Below are positions 26,263 through 34,950 of a stretch of DNA of 45,752 bases, piece by piece (positions within the stretch are counted from its first letter, which is position 1; each line of letters opens with the position of its first letter). This DNA comes from Cetobacterium sp. ZOR0034. GTDB lineage: Bacteria > Fusobacteriota > Fusobacteriia > Fusobacteriales > Fusobacteriaceae. Made by a program: the position numbers and the translations under genes. The notes under the pieces were generated by a model. The model searched no databases. It was not told the origin of the DNA and saw only the letters and a program-made list of their open reading frames with translations. The DNA lies in NCBI RefSeq assembly GCF_000799075.1, contig NZ_JTLI01000020.1:1-45752 (forward strand), read 5' to 3'.

Positions 26263-28311
26263 CTATTTAGTAAATTCTAAAAACTCATCCTCTGTCAAAA
26301 TCTTAACTGTTCCCAACTCTTCTGCTTTTTTCAATTTACTTCCCGCATCTTCACCAACAATCAAATAATCCAATTTCTTACTTACTGACGAAAGATTCGT
26401 TCCTCCTAAAGATTCAATTAAATCTTTGATCTCTTCTCTTTTGAATTTCTGAAGTTTTCCAGTAAATAAAAATGTTTTTCCAGTAAATTTACCTTCTGAT
26501 ACAACCTCACTCTTTTTATCATCAATTATTTTTCCAAAATTAACACCGTGCGCTTTTAATTTTCTAATAATATCTAAAGATGCCTCATCTCTAAAGAAAC
26601 CATAAACAGATTCTGCAACCTTTTCACCAACACCATCCATAGCTAAAAGTTCATCTTTAGTCATAGTAGCCAATGAATCTATATTTTTACTTTTCTTAGC
26701 TAAAACATCTCCTAAGAATTTTCCAACAAAAGGAATTCCTAGAGCATAAAGTGTTTTTGAATATGGTCTAGATTTACTTTTTTCTATCGAAGCTAATAAT
26801 TTTTCAACGCTCTTCTCTCCCATTTTATCTAAAGTCATCAGTTCATCTTTATATTTATCTAGCTCAAAAATATCTGTTATGTCTTTTATATATCCTAACT
26901 GAAGCATTCTTTCTACAATCTTGCTTCCGAATCCACTTATATTCATAGCATCACGAGAAACAAAGTATTCAATTCCTCCTTGAACAATAGCTGGGCAGGC
27001 TGGATTTATACATTTTAAATCTACCAATCCTTCCTCTTTTTCTAAAAGTGTCTGGCAGACAGGACAGTTAGTTGGTGCTACAACTTCCTTCTCTTCTCCT
27101 GTTCTTATCTCTTTCACAGAACTTACAACTTGAGGAATTATCTCTGCTGCTTTCTCAATAAAAACTCTATCTCCTATTCTTATATCTTTTCTTATTATCT
27201 CATCCATATTATGAAGACTTGCTCTTTTCACCTTACTTCCAGATAATTCAACCTCTTTCAATTCCGCTACTGGTGTTACTTTTCCTGTTCTTCCAACCTG
27301 CCACGTTATTCCCAATAACTCTGTTGTTACCTGCTTTGCTGGGAATTTGTATGCGATTGCCCACCTTGGGCTTTTCGTTGTATAACCAACCTCTTCCCAT
27401 AACGTTATATCGTTTAATTTTATAACCAATCCATCTGTTTCAAAATCTAAATTTTCTTTTTCATTTTCCCAGAAGGCAATTCTTTTTTCCATAACTGACA
27501 TATCACTAATTAAATCAGCAACACCTGTTGTTTTTATTCCAACTTTTTCTAAATACTCTAAACTCTCCTTATGAGTTTTAAATCCATACTGCTCAGCATC
27601 TACTACAAAATAAAAATATGCATCTAGTCCTCTTTCTTTAACTATCTCTGAATCAATCTGTCTCAAAGTTCCACTAGCCGCATTTCTTGGATTGGCAAAA
27701 ATCTCCTCTCCTGCCTGTAATCTTTCTTCGTTTAAAGTTTTAAATCTACTTAAAGGTAATACAATCTCTCCCCTTACCTCTAAGCTGACATCTTCTTTTA
27801 AAAAATTTGGAATACTTTGAATCGCAAGAATATTTTCTGTTACATCTTCACCCTCTATTCCGTCTCCTCTTGTCACCGCTCTAATAAGCTCTCCGTTTTC
27901 ATATGTCACACTTATACTAGCCCCATCAAGCTTTAGCTCTAATACATATTCTAACTCTTTATAATTCGTTTCTAAATTCTTCTGAACTCTCTCTGTAAAA
28001 GCTACAACATCCTCTATATTATAGGAATTATTTAAACTTAACATAGGTTTTTTATGAATTACTTTCTGGAATTTACTCTCTTTTAAATTACTCGCTCCTA
28101 CAAAACTTGTTGGAGAATTTTCATTTTTGTACTCAGGATATTTTTTTTCTAATTCTTCGAGCTCTTTTAAAAGTTTATCAAACTCAATATCAGATATTAA
28201 CGATTCATTTTTTGTATAATAATAGTAGTTATAACGTTCTATCTCTTTTCTTAGTTCATCTACTCTATCTTTGGGACTTTTCTCTTCAACTATATCAAAT
28301 AATTTAAGCAC
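26263..28311 (-). CDS. ligA: NAD-dependent DNA ligase
   Basis: LigA seals nicks during replication and repair. From a GTG at 28311 it has 682 residues, the usual size. I prefer this start because GGATGGTGG lies just upstream, whereas the upstream in-frame ATG at 28413 has no ribosome site and adds an atypical extension. The adenylated lysine is K127 in ELKLDG. Other domains are the OB fold, a Cys4 zinc finger (TNCPVCQ...LKCINPACP), helix-hairpin-helix repeats, and a C-terminal BRCT domain starting near GKTFLFTGKL. An extended -10 (TGGTATAAT) is at 28346-28351. The IS element ends eight bases beyond the stop codon. Confidence 0.95.
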   Translation of the reverse strand: MLKLFDIVEEKSPKDRVDELRKEIERYNYYYYTKNESLISDIEFDKLLKELEELEKKYPEYKNENSPTSFVGASNLKESKFQKVIHKKPMLSLNNSYNIEDVVAFTERVQKNLETNYKELEYVLELKLDGASISVTYENGELIRAVTRGDGIEGEDVTENILAIQSIPNFLKEDVSLEVRGEIVLPLSRFKTLNEERLQAGEEIFANPRNAASGTLRQIDSEIVKERGLDAYFYFVVDAEQYGFKTHKESLEYLEKVGIKTTGVADLISDMSVMEKRIAFWENEKENLDFETDGLVIKLNDITLWEEVGYTTKSPRWAIAYKFPAKQVTTELLGITWQVGRTGKVTPVAELKEVELSGSKVKRASLHNMDEIIRKDIRIGDRVFIEKAAEIIPQVVSSVKEIRTGEEKEVVAPTNCPVCQTLLEKEEGLVDLKCINPACPAIVQGGIEYFVSRDAMNISGFGSKIVERMLQLGYIKDITDIFELDKYKDELMTLDKMGEKSVEKLLASIEKSKSRPYSKTLYALGIPFVGKFLGDVLAKKSKNIDSLATMTKDELLAMDGVGEKVAESVYGFFRDEASLDIIRKLKAHGVNFGKIIDDKKSEVVSEGKFTGKTFLFTGKLQKFKREEIKDLIESLGGTNLSSVSKKLDYLIVGEDAGSKLKKAEELGTVKILTEDEFLEFTK

Positions 28312-28345
28312 TCTTCCACCATCCTTTTTCCATTCTTTTACCTTA

Positions 28346-28351
28346 ATTATA
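28346..28351 (-). promoter_or_regulatory. extended -10 promoter of ligA
   Basis: The minus strand reads TGGTATAAT, an extended -10. The start would be close to 28339, some 28 bases before the GTG codon. No convincing -35 is seen, which extended -10 promoters tolerate. Confidence 0.6.
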
Positions 28352-28435
28352 CCATTTTTCCATTTACAAATTAACAAAATAGTGGTAATAAATATATCAG
28401 TGAAATCTTTCAACTTAATTTTATGGAGGTTAATA

Positions 28436-29512
28436 ATGGAAAATATTATTTTATCACCTTATAAGTATATTCAAGGTGTTGATGCTTTGAAAAGTATAGC
28501 AAAATATGCTAAAAAAAATGCTTTTGTTATCGCTGATGAATTTGTATTAAGTATTACCGAGGAAATAATTAATGAAAGTTTTAAAAAAGAAAATTTAGAG
28601 GTTAATTTTGAATTGTTCAATAGAGAATGCTCAAAAGTTGAAGTAAATAGATTAAAAGAGATTTTAAAAATTAAGAAATCTGAAATTGTTATTGGAGTTG
28701 GTGGTGGAAAAACTTTAGATACAGCTAAAGCCGTTGCCTACTATTCTAACTTGCCTGTTATGATTGTGCCTACTATCGCTTCTACAGATGCTCCTTGTAG
28801 TGCTCTTTCTGTTTTATACACTGAAGATGGTCAATTTGATGAATATCTTCTTTTACCTAATAATCCTGATATTGTTTTAATGGATACTAAAATTATATCT
28901 AAAGCACCTGCTAGACTTTTAGCAAGTGGAATGGGTGATGCTCTATCAACTTATTTTGAAGCTAGAGCATGTGAACGATCAAATGCTCTTAATATGGGTG
29001 GTGGATTAACTACAAAAGCTGCCATGGCTCTTGCTAAACTTTGCTTTGATATTCTTATAGCTGATGGTGAAAAAGCTATGTTTGCTGCTCAAAGGGGAGT
29101 TTGTACTAAAGCAGTAGAAAATATTATTGAAGCTAATACATATTTAAGTGGAATTGGATTTGAAAGTGGTGGACTCGCTGCTGCTCATGCTATTCATAAC
29201 GGATTAACAATTTTAGAAGAGTGTCATGACTTATATCACGGTGAGAAAGTAGCTTTTGGAACGTTAGTACAACTCTTCTTAGAAAATGCTCCTATGGAAG
29301 AGATAGATGAAGTTTTATTCTTCTGTAAAAATATTGGTTTACCTACATCCTTAGAAGAACTAGGTGTTAGTTCACTTGAAACTGATCGACTTTTAGAAGT
29401 TGCAAAATTAGCTTGTGCTCCTGGTGAAACAATTCATAATATGCCTTTTGAAGTTACTCCAGAAAAAGTTTTAGCTGCTATTTTAGCTGCTGATAATTAT
29501 GGTGGCATTTAA
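28436..29512 (+). CDS. gldA: glycerol dehydrogenase (NAD-dependent)
   Basis: GldA oxidises glycerol to dihydroxyacetone with NAD, or works in reverse in fermentation. From the ATG at 28436 (GGAGG seven bases upstream) it has 358 residues, typical of the family; the longer open frame upstream overlaps the ligA start and is rejected. The zinc ligands are D168 (GMGDAL), H251 (AAAHAIHNG) and H268 (LYHGEK). The NAD-binding GVGGGKTLDTAK is at 87-98. It is divergent from ligA, with 124 bases between. Confidence 0.93.
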   Translation: MENIILSPYKYIQGVDALKSIAKYAKKNAFVIADEFVLSITEEIINESFKKENLEVNFELFNRECSKVEVNRLKEILKIKKSEIVIGVGGGKTLDTAKAVAYYSNLPVMIVPTIASTDAPCSALSVLYTEDGQFDEYLLLPNNPDIVLMDTKIISKAPARLLASGMGDALSTYFEARACERSNALNMGGGLTTKAAMALAKLCFDILIADGEKAMFAAQRGVCTKAVENIIEANTYLSGIGFESGGLAAAHAIHNGLTILEECHDLYHGEKVAFGTLVQLFLENAPMEEIDEVLFFCKNIGLPTSLEELGVSSLETDRLLEVAKLACAPGETIHNMPFEVTPEKVLAAILAADNYGGI

Positions 29513-29529
29513 TTTTTTATAGGACAAAT

Positions 29530-29558
29530 AAAAACCCCTTGAAAATCAAGGGGTTTTT
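29530..29558. terminator. bidirectional terminator between gldA and the barrel gene
   Basis: AAAACCCCTTGA/TCAAGGGGTTTT (29531-29542 with 29546-29557) has an AAA loop, with A and T flanks. It serves both convergent genes. Confidence 0.94.
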
Positions 29559-29571
29559 ATTATATATCTTA

Positions 29572-30642
29572 CTAGAATGTTACTTTCATAGCTGCGTATG
29601 CAACTGGTTGCCATCTCCAATCAGATGCAGAACTTTGAGCTGTATTATCCCAGTTTCTGTACTCTGCTCCAGCTCCTCCATTTATTGAGAAGTTTTCAGT
29701 TACTTTATACTCAAGATCTAATGTTAATAAAGTATATAAACTATAATCATTTTTCTCTATTTTAACATCTTTTTCAACATATTTATCATATTGTCCAAAT
29801 ACATATGGATCATATCCACCTTCAAAGTTGAAGTCTAATGCATAATTATCGTTTGCATATAGAGCGAACTTTCTTCTTAAGTAGATTTCCCACTCTGGTT
29901 CAAATGCTTTATCTTTATTATTTGTTAAATCAGGATTTGTATGGAAGTCCTCTCCATAGAAGTTTTGGTTTAGGTAAATTGTACCATCCCAAGTAAATCC
30001 TAACGGTAAGTTACCTGCATAATCAATATCAGCTCCTACAGTATTTTTGTAGTTTCCTCCATTTTCTGAATCCATTGTATGTTTAAATTTAGGTGCGAAT
30101 ACTAAATCACTTAGTAATCCTCCTTCATTTTTGTAAACATTTAATCTTGCTTGATACTCAAATGATTGCTTTTCATCTGTTGCATCCTTATATTCTACTC
30201 TTGAAGTGAATAGATCGTTGTGCTTATAGTAAGCTCTTAATCTTGTTTCAGTTCCATCTTCATTATTTATATATTTTTCATCATTTCTTTCTAAAGAGTT
30301 ATAGTCTCTTATTCTTCCTTCAATTGAAAACTTTTCAGTTGCTGCAACACCAAATGTTGTTTCTAGTCTTGAGTATCTATTAGAACCGTTGTTCCATTTA
30401 TCTTTTGAAGATTTTTTATCTCCATGCCCTTCAGTATCTCCATATGCTCTATATTCTAATCCTAAATATCCAGTTGGTCTGAATTCAGGTGTTAATTCTA
30501 CTACTGCTACCTCTTCAACTACAGGTTCAGCTACAACTACTACCTCTTTTGATACCTCAACTGGAGCTACTACTACCTCTTTCGCTTGTACTGCAGTTCC
30601 TACAACAAGTAAAGATCCTAATAAAAGTGCTAATTTTTTCAT
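29572..30642 (-). CDS. outer-membrane beta-barrel protein
   Basis: The 356-residue protein has a signal peptide ending VQA at 20. A Val/Glu/Pro segment (about 21-50) closely resembles that of the barrel protein at 22321. It then has about 300 residues of alternating beta strands with tyrosine- and phenylalanine-rich ends, finishing in MKVTF, the terminal-F signal for barrel assembly. Function is unknown; it may be a porin. The ribosome site is GGAGGGG. TATAAT on the minus strand at 30713-30708 is a likely -10. The ROK regulator gene lies upstream on the same strand, 256 bases away and behind its own terminator. Confidence 0.82.
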   Translation of the reverse strand: MKKLALLLGSLLVVGTAVQAKEVVVAPVEVSKEVVVVAEPVVEEVAVVELTPEFRPTGYLGLEYRAYGDTEGHGDKKSSKDKWNNGSNRYSRLETTFGVAATEKFSIEGRIRDYNSLERNDEKYINNEDGTETRLRAYYKHNDLFTSRVEYKDATDEKQSFEYQARLNVYKNEGGLLSDLVFAPKFKHTMDSENGGNYKNTVGADIDYAGNLPLGFTWDGTIYLNQNFYGEDFHTNPDLTNNKDKAFEPEWEIYLRRKFALYANDNYALDFNFEGGYDPYVFGQYDKYVEKDVKIEKNDYSLYTLLTLDLEYKVTENFSINGGAGAEYRNWDNTAQSSASDWRWQPVAYAAMKVTF

Positions 30643-30865
30643 AAAATCCCCTCCGATTTTAATTTATATTTTTAAAAAATTTATCAAGTAAAAAAAAACT
30701 CGATTTCATTATATTCTTTATACAATATTTTTTTATTTTTGTAAATAAAATTTTTCTAAGTAAATTTTTTTATTTAACATTTTTTGCTATCGAAGCCTTG
30801 ATTTTATAGGTTTTATTCGTTTTTAATCACAATTAAAAAAATTTTACTATTTAAAAATTTTTTAA

Positions 30866-30894
30866 ATAAAAAAGAGATAGGAATTCTATCTCTT
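30866..30894 (-). terminator. terminator of the ROK regulator gene
   Basis: On the minus strand, AAGAGATAG/CTATCTCTT (9 bp, loop AATTC) is followed by a T-run (30873-30868). It sits right after the stop codon at 30899. The remaining 220 bases to the barrel gene are very AT-rich and hold its promoter. Confidence 0.9.
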
Positions 30895-30898
30895 CAAA

Positions 30899-32080
30899 TT
30901 AATCTTCTAAGTTTTCTGTAAAATGATAATTATAAAATATATAATTTATTGGTAAAAATGATGCAATCAATTCTGACCTCTCAATTTTATCCTCTAATAC
31001 AATTAAATTCTCATGTACTTCTCCTAATTGGAACTCTTGTAAATACATCTTTAAATAACTTAGAAACAGTGTACTTTTAAACACTCTTCCTGAAAGTAAA
31101 AAAGTGTCTAAAGGAAGTAAATTATTGTGATTAATCATTAAAATTGCTATATATTTTGCGACTTTTCTTAATGATTTACACTCCCTAATCTCTCCGCTTT
31201 CTGCTCTTTTTAAAAACTCATCTAAAGTCATATTTTTATACAAACTTTCTATTCGTGCTGAATAGTTATTTTCCTTTAAAATTTCTTCAAAAATATATTT
31301 TGGAGAAACCATTGTGTCAAAACATCCCTTTTTTTTACAAATTTCACAATAGATATCTGAATTAGGTTCAACTATAAAATGTCTTGTTCCCATTGATCTA
31401 TAGTGCGTTATTGCTGGATTAACAAGTTTATTATCTATAATTATTGCAGAACCTCTTTTGTCTCCATACTTGATTAAAAAGAAATTTTTATATGATGGTT
31501 CTAAAAAAGCTTCGTATAAAGCCTGAGCTCTAATCTCAGTTTCAACAAAAACATATCCACAAAATCTTTCCATAATAGCTTTTTTCAAAGTTAAGAATCT
31601 ATCCTCTTTAAACATATCTAAAGATTTTTTAACTATAAATTCATTGGTCATAACAATACCTACTCCCAATATTTTCTCTATAGACACCTTACTATTTTCT
31701 ACAAAATTTTCTATATATTTTAATAAAGCTTTTAAATACTCTTCAAAATTTCCGTTATATCTGTTTTCAAATTCAAACTCACCAATGACTTTATTTTTTA
31801 AATTTGTTAATATTACTTTTGTTAAATTCTCTTCTATAAAGACACCAATCGAGAAAAATCTATCATAATTTATAATTAACAAATTTTTTTTTCTTCCGTT
31901 TTCATCAACATATTTTTTTTCTAAAAGTATATTATCCCCCAATAATTTTTTTGAAATTTTAGTTAAAGCTGCTGGAGAAACCATTATATTCTCCGCAATC
32001 TCTAACTTATTCGACCCTTCACGTTGATCTATAAATTTTAATAAATTCGTGATATTTTTATTTTGACTTTTAAAATCCAT
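30899..32080 (-). CDS. ROK-family transcriptional regulator (NagC/XylR type)
   Basis: The protein is about 393 residues. The N-terminal winged helix (about 10-65, with LEIAENIMVSPAALTKISKKL) is followed by a ROK sugar-binding domain without the kinase ATP motif. The family zinc site is visible as H in TRHFIVEP and cysteines in YCEICKKKGCFD. Such proteins repress sugar genes until a sugar or sugar phosphate binds. I start it at the ATG at 32080, about six bases from AAGGAG; the ATG two codons earlier is too close. The targets are unknown; the downstream barrel gene is a candidate. Confidence 0.85.
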   Translation of the reverse strand: MDFKSQNKNITNLLKFIDQREGSNKLEIAENIMVSPAALTKISKKLLGDNILLEKKYVDENGRKKNLLIINYDRFFSIGVFIEENLTKVILTNLKNKVIGEFEFENRYNGNFEEYLKALLKYIENFVENSKVSIEKILGVGIVMTNEFIVKKSLDMFKEDRFLTLKKAIMERFCGYVFVETEIRAQALYEAFLEPSYKNFFLIKYGDKRGSAIIIDNKLVNPAITHYRSMGTRHFIVEPNSDIYCEICKKKGCFDTMVSPKYIFEEILKENNYSARIESLYKNMTLDEFLKRAESGEIRECKSLRKVAKYIAILMINHNNLLPLDTFLLSGRVFKSTLFLSYLKMYLQEFQLGEVHENLIVLEDKIERSELIASFLPINYIFYNYHFTENLED

Positions 32081-32221
32081 CCCCATCTCCTTAATTTTTA
32101 TATTGACAAACCCTTCTTTTTCATGTATATTTTACCTTGTAAAAGATTTTTACTTAAAAACCAAATTTATTTTTAACTTAGTTGAATATAAATATGTGTT
32201 TTTATTTTATTATAACATATA

Positions 32222-32251
32222 TTGATAATAAGGTGCTAAACTTATTATATA
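32222..32251 (+). promoter_or_regulatory. candidate promoter of the small RNA
   Basis: TTGATA at 32222-32227 and TATATA at 32246-32251 are 18 bases apart and would start RNA near 32256. The area is AT-rich (304 gene-free bases in total), so other -10 choices exist. Confidence 0.45.
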
Positions 32252-32254
32252 AAT

Positions 32255-32328
32255 AACCAACAACCCTCCAGTTGAAGGTTAGAAATACCCGTGTGAAGAA
32301 GAGATGTTCCCGTCATCTCTTCTTTTTT
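32255..32328 (+). ncRNA. candidate small regulatory RNA with a CCUCCA loop
   Basis: A symmetric hairpin comes first: AACC/GGTT (32255-32258 with 32277-32280), an AA/AA internal loop, CAAC/GTTG (32261-32264 with 32271-32274) and the loop CCTCCA (32265-32270). Then comes a linker with ACCCGT, and a strong terminator whose loop is TTCCCGT. The three C-rich unpaired patches resemble those of small RNAs that block ribosome sites. A promoter-like element lies upstream. The next gene has its own promoter after the terminator, so this looks like a separate transcript of about 75 bases. Confidence 0.65.
32297..32328 (+). terminator. terminator of the candidate small RNA
   Basis: A perfect 10-bp stem AGAAGAGATG/CATCTCTTCT (32297-32306 with 32314-32323) has loop TTCCCGT and a run of six T. 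No protein-coding frame of note precedes it. Confidence 0.93.
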
Positions 32329-32329
32329 A

Positions 32330-32358
32330 TTGATTTTTTATTTTTTTTTAGCTACAAT
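32330..32358 (+). promoter_or_regulatory. promoter of the groES-like gene
   Basis: TTGATT (32330-32335) and TACAAT (32353-32358) have a 17-base spacer, just after the terminator at 32297-32328. No CIRCE inverted repeat, the usual HrcA site at groE operons, is seen. Confidence 0.75.
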
Positions 32359-32390
32359 CTTAACAGACACAAATATTTTAGGAGGTAAAA

Positions 32391-32666
32391 ATGAAAATAA
32401 AACCAATTGGAAAAAGAGTTCTAGCGGAAATCATCAATTTAGAAGAAAAAACTTCTACTGGTATAATTTTAATTCAAAATAATGAAGAAAAAAATTATAG
32501 AACTGGAACTATTATCTCTTTAAGTGATGACCTTGAAATTACTAAACAATTTAAAATTAATGACAAGATTATTTTCTCTAAAAAATCTGGTATAAAAATA
32601 TCTCACTCATCATCAGAAAAAATGTTACTTGAACTCGATGAAATTTTAGGTATTATTGAGGAGTAA
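32391..32666 (+). CDS. GroES-like co-chaperonin (no groEL beside it)
   Basis: The 91-residue protein matches Cpn10/GroES: KPIGKRVLAEI at the start, the mobile loop EEKTSTGIILIQ that docks on GroEL, and GTIISLSDD. The second half is diverged, more lysine- and serine-rich than usual. GroES caps GroEL for protein folding. It is unusual that no groEL follows; the next gene, pcp, is convergent. It may be an extra, specialised copy. The ribosome site is TTAGGAGG. Confidence 0.85.
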   Translation: MKIKPIGKRVLAEIINLEEKTSTGIILIQNNEEKNYRTGTIISLSDDLEITKQFKINDKIIFSKKSGIKISHSSSEKMLLELDEILGIIEE

Positions 32667-32698
32667 AAAAAGTCCCCACTATTGTAGGGGACTTTTTT
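32665..32698. terminator. bidirectional terminator between groES-like gene and pcp
   Basis: AAAAAAAGTCCCC/GGGGACTTTTTT flanks a ten-base loop, with A-run and T-run on either side. It serves both convergent units, including the long pcp operon. Confidence 0.93.
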
Positions 32699-32699
32699 A

Positions 32700-33341
32700 T
32701 TAAAACTCTTTACCACCAGAAACTTTTACATCCACTTCATACTTTTTTAATGCTTTTACAGCACTCTCTAAAGCTTTCGTTATTGTTCCCACTTCCATAT
32801 ATGGCATATTTTTCTTATCTACAACTTGCTGAGTTATATAAGGAACATGTATAAATCCACCCTTTATATTTAAATTATTTTTAGAAATATAATAAAGTAA
32901 TGAATACATTATGTGATTACAAACATAAGTTCCTGCTGTATTTGAAACCGATGCAGGAATATTTGCTGCTTTAATCTCTTCTACTATCCCTTTTATAGGA
33001 AGCGTTGCAAAATAAGCATTTTCACCATCCTCATAAACCGGCGTATCGATTGGTTGATATCCCTCATTATCAGGAATTCTTCCATCATCCATATTTATAG
33101 CAACTCTTTCAACAGACATATCATATCTACCACCAGCTTGTCCTATACACATAACTACATCGGGTTTATGCTCTTCTATTCCTGCAAAAAGTTTTTCTGC
33201 TGACTTTCTAAATACTGTTGGAATTTGAAGTTTTACTATTTCAATTCCATCAATCACATCTTGCATAGCATTTACTGCTTCCCAAGCTGGATTTATACTT
33301 TCTCCTCCAAAAGGATCAAAACCTGTAATTAAAACTTTCAT
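32700..33341 (-). CDS. pcp: pyroglutamyl-peptidase I
   Basis: Pcp removes N-terminal pyroglutamate from peptides. The 213-residue cysteine peptidase of family C15 has its triad E78 (MSVERVAIN), C141 (GTYVCNH) and H165 (GGFIHVPY). The N-terminus is [12 protein letters not shown]. It is the last gene of the minus-strand operon, 16 bases after DUF979 and near DUF969, a grouping that suggests a shared role in uptake or use of pyroglutamyl compounds. Confidence 0.96.
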   Translation of the reverse strand: MKVLITGFDPFGGESINPAWEAVNAMQDVIDGIEIVKLQIPTVFRKSAEKLFAGIEEHKPDVVMCIGQAGGRYDMSVERVAINMDDGRIPDNEGYQPIDTPVYEDGENAYFATLPIKGIVEEIKAANIPASVSNTAGTYVCNHIMYSLLYYISKNNLNIKGGFIHVPYITQQVVDKKNMPYMEVGTITKALESAVKALKKYEVDVKVSGGKEF

Positions 33342-33357
33342 AAAAACCTCCTAAATT

Positions 33358-34275
33358 TTAAAATGCTAATAAATACATAAGTATAATATGTATTAGTAAA
33401 AGAGGTACCGCCACAGCTATCTGTTTTAAAATAACTCCATTTTTATTTTTCATCTCTAAAATTGATGCTGGAACTATATTGAAATTAGCACCCATAGGTG
33501 TTAACAGAGTTCCGCAGAATCCTGCTGTAAGTCCTAACGCTCCAATTATTGCTGGATTTCCACCTTGAACTATAAGGAATGGATATCCTATTCCTGCTGT
33601 AATAACAGCAAAAGCAGCAAAACCATTTCCCATAATCATTGTGAATATAGCCATCGCTAAACAATATACTATAACTCCTGCTAAAATATCACCTTCAGTT
33701 ACAAAACTTCCCATTATTGCAGCTATAACACTTCCCACTCCTGCTTTAGCAAAAACAGATCCTAAAGATCCTAAAAGTTGTGGTAAAATAACTGTTGGTC
33801 CCATTTGTTGTAAAATTCTACTTGAATCATAGGGAATATTTTTTAATTTCTCTTTTGTTACTAACATTGTAACTAAAAGAGCTACTAATGCCCCTAATCC
33901 AAGACCAATTAATCCACCTAAACTTGTAAACTGAGCAACAGCAAACGCTACAACCCCTATCAATCCAGCTGGAATAAATAATGTATTACCTATTTTATGT
34001 GCTTGTTTTTCTCTAAACTCTTCACTACTTGTTGTAAATGTTGCAAGTGAAACTGACTTAGTTGCACTTAAAGCTCCCATTACTAAAAGTAATCCTCCTA
34101 CTACTGCTGGACTTACATATGGTCCCCCTATAAATAAGAATCCAAATATCATCCAAAATGCTGTCGATCCAAGTCTCTTTGGATTGCTTTTATCTAAAAA
34201 TGAATATACTCCACTAACTAATAAAATAACTCCGCAAAGTATATACATAAACTCTAATAACATTGTTGTATTCAC
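33358..34275 (-). CDS. DUF979 membrane protein, putative transporter subunit
   Basis: The 305-residue integral membrane protein has about eight to nine hydrophobic segments and matches DUF979 in pattern (FMYILCGVILLVSGVYSF at the start; LTPMGANFNIVPASILE near 265). It starts with GTG at 34275, eight bases from GGAGG. DUF969 and DUF979 genes are usually adjacent and often next to pcp, so the two are likely halves of one transporter. The substrate is unknown; 5-oxoproline or pyroglutamyl peptides are inference from pcp. Confidence 0.85.
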   Translation of the reverse strand: MNTTMLLEFMYILCGVILLVSGVYSFLDKSNPKRLGSTAFWMIFGFLFIGGPYVSPAVVGGLLLVMGALSATKSVSLATFTTSSEEFREKQAHKIGNTLFIPAGLIGVVAFAVAQFTSLGGLIGLGLGALVALLVTMLVTKEKLKNIPYDSSRILQQMGPTVILPQLLGSLGSVFAKAGVGSVIAAIMGSFVTEGDILAGVIVYCLAMAIFTMIMGNGFAAFAVITAGIGYPFLIVQGGNPAIIGALGLTAGFCGTLLTPMGANFNIVPASILEMKNKNGVILKQIAVAVPLLLIHIILMYLLAF

Positions 34276-34287
34276 TAAAATTTCCTC

Positions 34288-34950
34288 CTACTTTGCTCTT
34301 AATTTCTTAATTTTTCTATCTAGGTTATAATATTGAATATATGCTAATATCAATGTTATAATCGCTACTGGTATTGAAGCTTTAGCTACATCATAAGCTT
34401 CGACTTTTACTCCAAGTTCTTGTAATGTTCCAACTATTAGTAAAACACCCGAAGAGGCCACGAATACATTCTGACCAAAGAAGTTTGCATAGTTTTCCGA
34501 TGCATTTGTGATTCCTTTTAAGTCCTCATCTAACTCTTCTGTTACAACTCCATCTTTTTCAATAGCTCCTTTTGCCATAGGATAGATTAATGGTCTAATA
34601 AATTGTACATGTCCACCTAATCTCATTGATAAAACTGCTGCCAACATTCTTACAGTTACATATATTGATAATACTTTACCTGCTGTAGCACCTTTCAATT
34701 TAGATATACAAATTGACGCTCTTTCTCTTAATCCATTTCTTTCTAAAATTCCAACTACAGAAAGTGTTAAAAGTAATAATGTCATGTATCTCGTTTGAAT
34801 AAACGCTGTTCCTAATATATTTAAAACCTCAACAAAGTCAATTCCAGCAACTAATCCAGTTGCTATTCCAGCCATTAAAACAACAGCTATAGTATCTAGT
34901 TTGATTACAAATCCAACTAGAATAATTAATACCCCTATTAATTTAATCAC
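34288..34950 (-). CDS. DUF969 membrane protein, putative transporter subunit
   Basis: The 220-residue membrane protein has about six hydrophobic segments and the DUF969 pattern (VEVLNILGTAFIQTRYMTLL; MRLGGHVQFIRPLIYPMAKG). It starts with GTG overlapping the hslO stop by four bases, so its translation is coupled to hslO. DUF979 follows after 12 bases. No enzyme motif is present. Confidence 0.85.
   Translation of the reverse strand: MIKLIGVLIILVGFVIKLDTIAVVLMAGIATGLVAGIDFVEVLNILGTAFIQTRYMTLLLLTLSVVGILERNGLRERASICISKLKGATAGKVLSIYVTVRMLAAVLSMRLGGHVQFIRPLIYPMAKGAIEKDGVVTEELDEDLKGITNASENYANFFGQNVFVASSGVLLIVGTLQELGVKVEAYDVAKASIPVAIITLILAYIQYYNLDRKIKKLRAK

Noticed and set aside
28312..28413. N-terminal extension of LigA to an upstream ATG
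   Set aside because: No ribosome site precedes it, it exceeds family length, and the GTG at 28311 has GGTGG upstream and keeps the usual size.
28271..28435. N-terminal extension of the glycerol dehydrogenase
   Set aside because: It would overlap the ligA start on the other strand. The ATG at 28436 has GGAGG and gives the standard length.
32081..32390. Riboswitch or CIRCE element controlling the groES-like gene
   Set aside because: No CIRCE repeat or known riboswitch core is visible, and a promoter after the terminator separates the structured RNA from the gene.
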